Positions 63,806-64,000 of a stretch of 64,000 bases of DNA are shown here, piece by piece; the first letter of the stretch is position 1; each line of letters opens with the position of its first letter. Below the pieces are notes generated by a model. The model saw only the letters and a program-made list of their open reading frames with translations, searched no databases and had not been told where the DNA came from. Source of the stretch: DUZB01 sp963747555 (GTDB lineage: Bacteria > Desulfobacterota > DSM-4660 > Desulfatiglandales > Desulfatiglandaceae); NCBI GenBank assembly GCA_963747555.1, contig CAVVFZ010000014.1, positions 186,001 through 250,000 of the forward strand. The letters run 5' to 3'. The position numbers and the translations under genes were made by a program.

Positions 63806-64000
63806 ATGCCGAGACAAGCCCGCCTTGACGCGCCCGGTGCCCTGCACCACATTGTGATCCGGGATATGGAGCGTCGAAAAATCTTTATAAACGACGGGGA
63901 CCGGGAGGATTTTCTATAGCGCCTTTCGAAGCTTCTACCGCGAACCGGAACCGCCTGTTAAGCATGGGTGTCCATCCCGAATCGTCTTCTATTCCCCCTT
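63806..64000 (+). pseudogene. REP-associated tyrosine transposase (RAYT), broken and truncated by window
   Basis: Starts MPRQARLDAPGALHHIVIRD, the standard opening of TnpA-REP-type Y1 transposases, then MERRKIFINDGDREDFL and a stop at 63917. A shifted frame carries RLSKLLPRTGTAC. It runs into the window edge. The catalytic HxH and Tyr are not visible. Enzymes of this type mobilise REP palindromes, such as those at 1290-1341. Confidence 0.7.

Noticed and set aside
1..64000. CRISPR arrays, prophage structural genes and rRNA
   Set aside because: No regularly spaced repeats, no capsid, portal or tail genes and no rRNA sequence were seen anywhere in the window.

Overview
The window looks like a chromosomal segment of a Gram-negative anaerobe, most likely an uncultured Desulfobacterota (deltaproteobacterial) lineage. 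This rests on gene content: many Sec-signal envelope proteins, OmpA-like lipoproteins, an Mla-type lipid ABC system, a FadL-type porin, a molybdenum hydroxylase next to a branched-chain-type ABC transporter, and a KamA radical-SAM cluster. No ribosomal RNA or housekeeping marker gene is present, so the taxonomy is inference.

Layout. 0.5-3.3 kb is an eroded accessory patch: a HigB/HigA-like toxin-antitoxin pair, a broken XRE-ImmA gene, a YggL-like gene and an orphan MNT nucleotidyltransferase. 3.45-7.35 kb (minus) is a compact operon of a lysine 2,3-aminomutase-like radical SAM enzyme, two ATP-grasp ligases and a GNAT acetyltransferase. This is the best candidate for an undescribed pathway, a beta-amino-acid-derived small molecule or peptide. 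7.8-10.3 kb holds recQ and a small membrane protein. 10.9-19.1 kb (minus) holds a FadL-like porin, a K+ channel, two DUF2092 proteins, an arylsulfatase and a single-domain response regulator. 19.3-20.7 kb holds a palindromic site, a MITE-like element, a DUF29 gene and a TumA/TumE-like toxin-antitoxin pair. 20.9-24.7 kb (minus) is a FixJ/TodT-like two-component system whose kinase carries an ABC-substrate-binding-like sensor. 25.0-39.4 kb (plus) is a large envelope cluster of OmpA-like lipoproteins, SYLF proteins, glycine-zipper proteins and five tandem DUF1254/DUF1214 copies, only one of them open. 39.5-43.2 kb is an mlaE-mlaF-mlaD-pqiC-like operon, followed by tRNA-Leu(UAA). 45.7-55.0 kb is a clean operon: GntR regulator, three-subunit molybdenum hydroxylase and five-gene Liv-type importer. 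Then come lgt (55.4 kb) and a second eroded patch (56.2-60.5 kb) with a MazF remnant, a lone AbrB-type antitoxin, a PLA2-like lipoprotein, a second HigBA pair, HU with a partial duplicate, and an HsdR C-terminal remnant. The window ends with a SulP transporter, a cytidylate-kinase-like/BON protein and a broken REP-associated transposase.

How it fits together. The 10.9-43 kb block reads as one cell-envelope regulon: secreted sulfatase, DUF2092, DUF1254, OmpA, SYLF, Mla/MCE lipid transport and a porin, with its own two-component system. A nearly identical 31-nt sequence with a 16-nt palindrome lies upstream of the two divergent arms of this block and is a candidate operator. An unusual number of genes there are split by one-base frameshifts, while 45-56 kb is clean. 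Either the region is decaying or the assembly is locally poor, and the sequence alone cannot decide.
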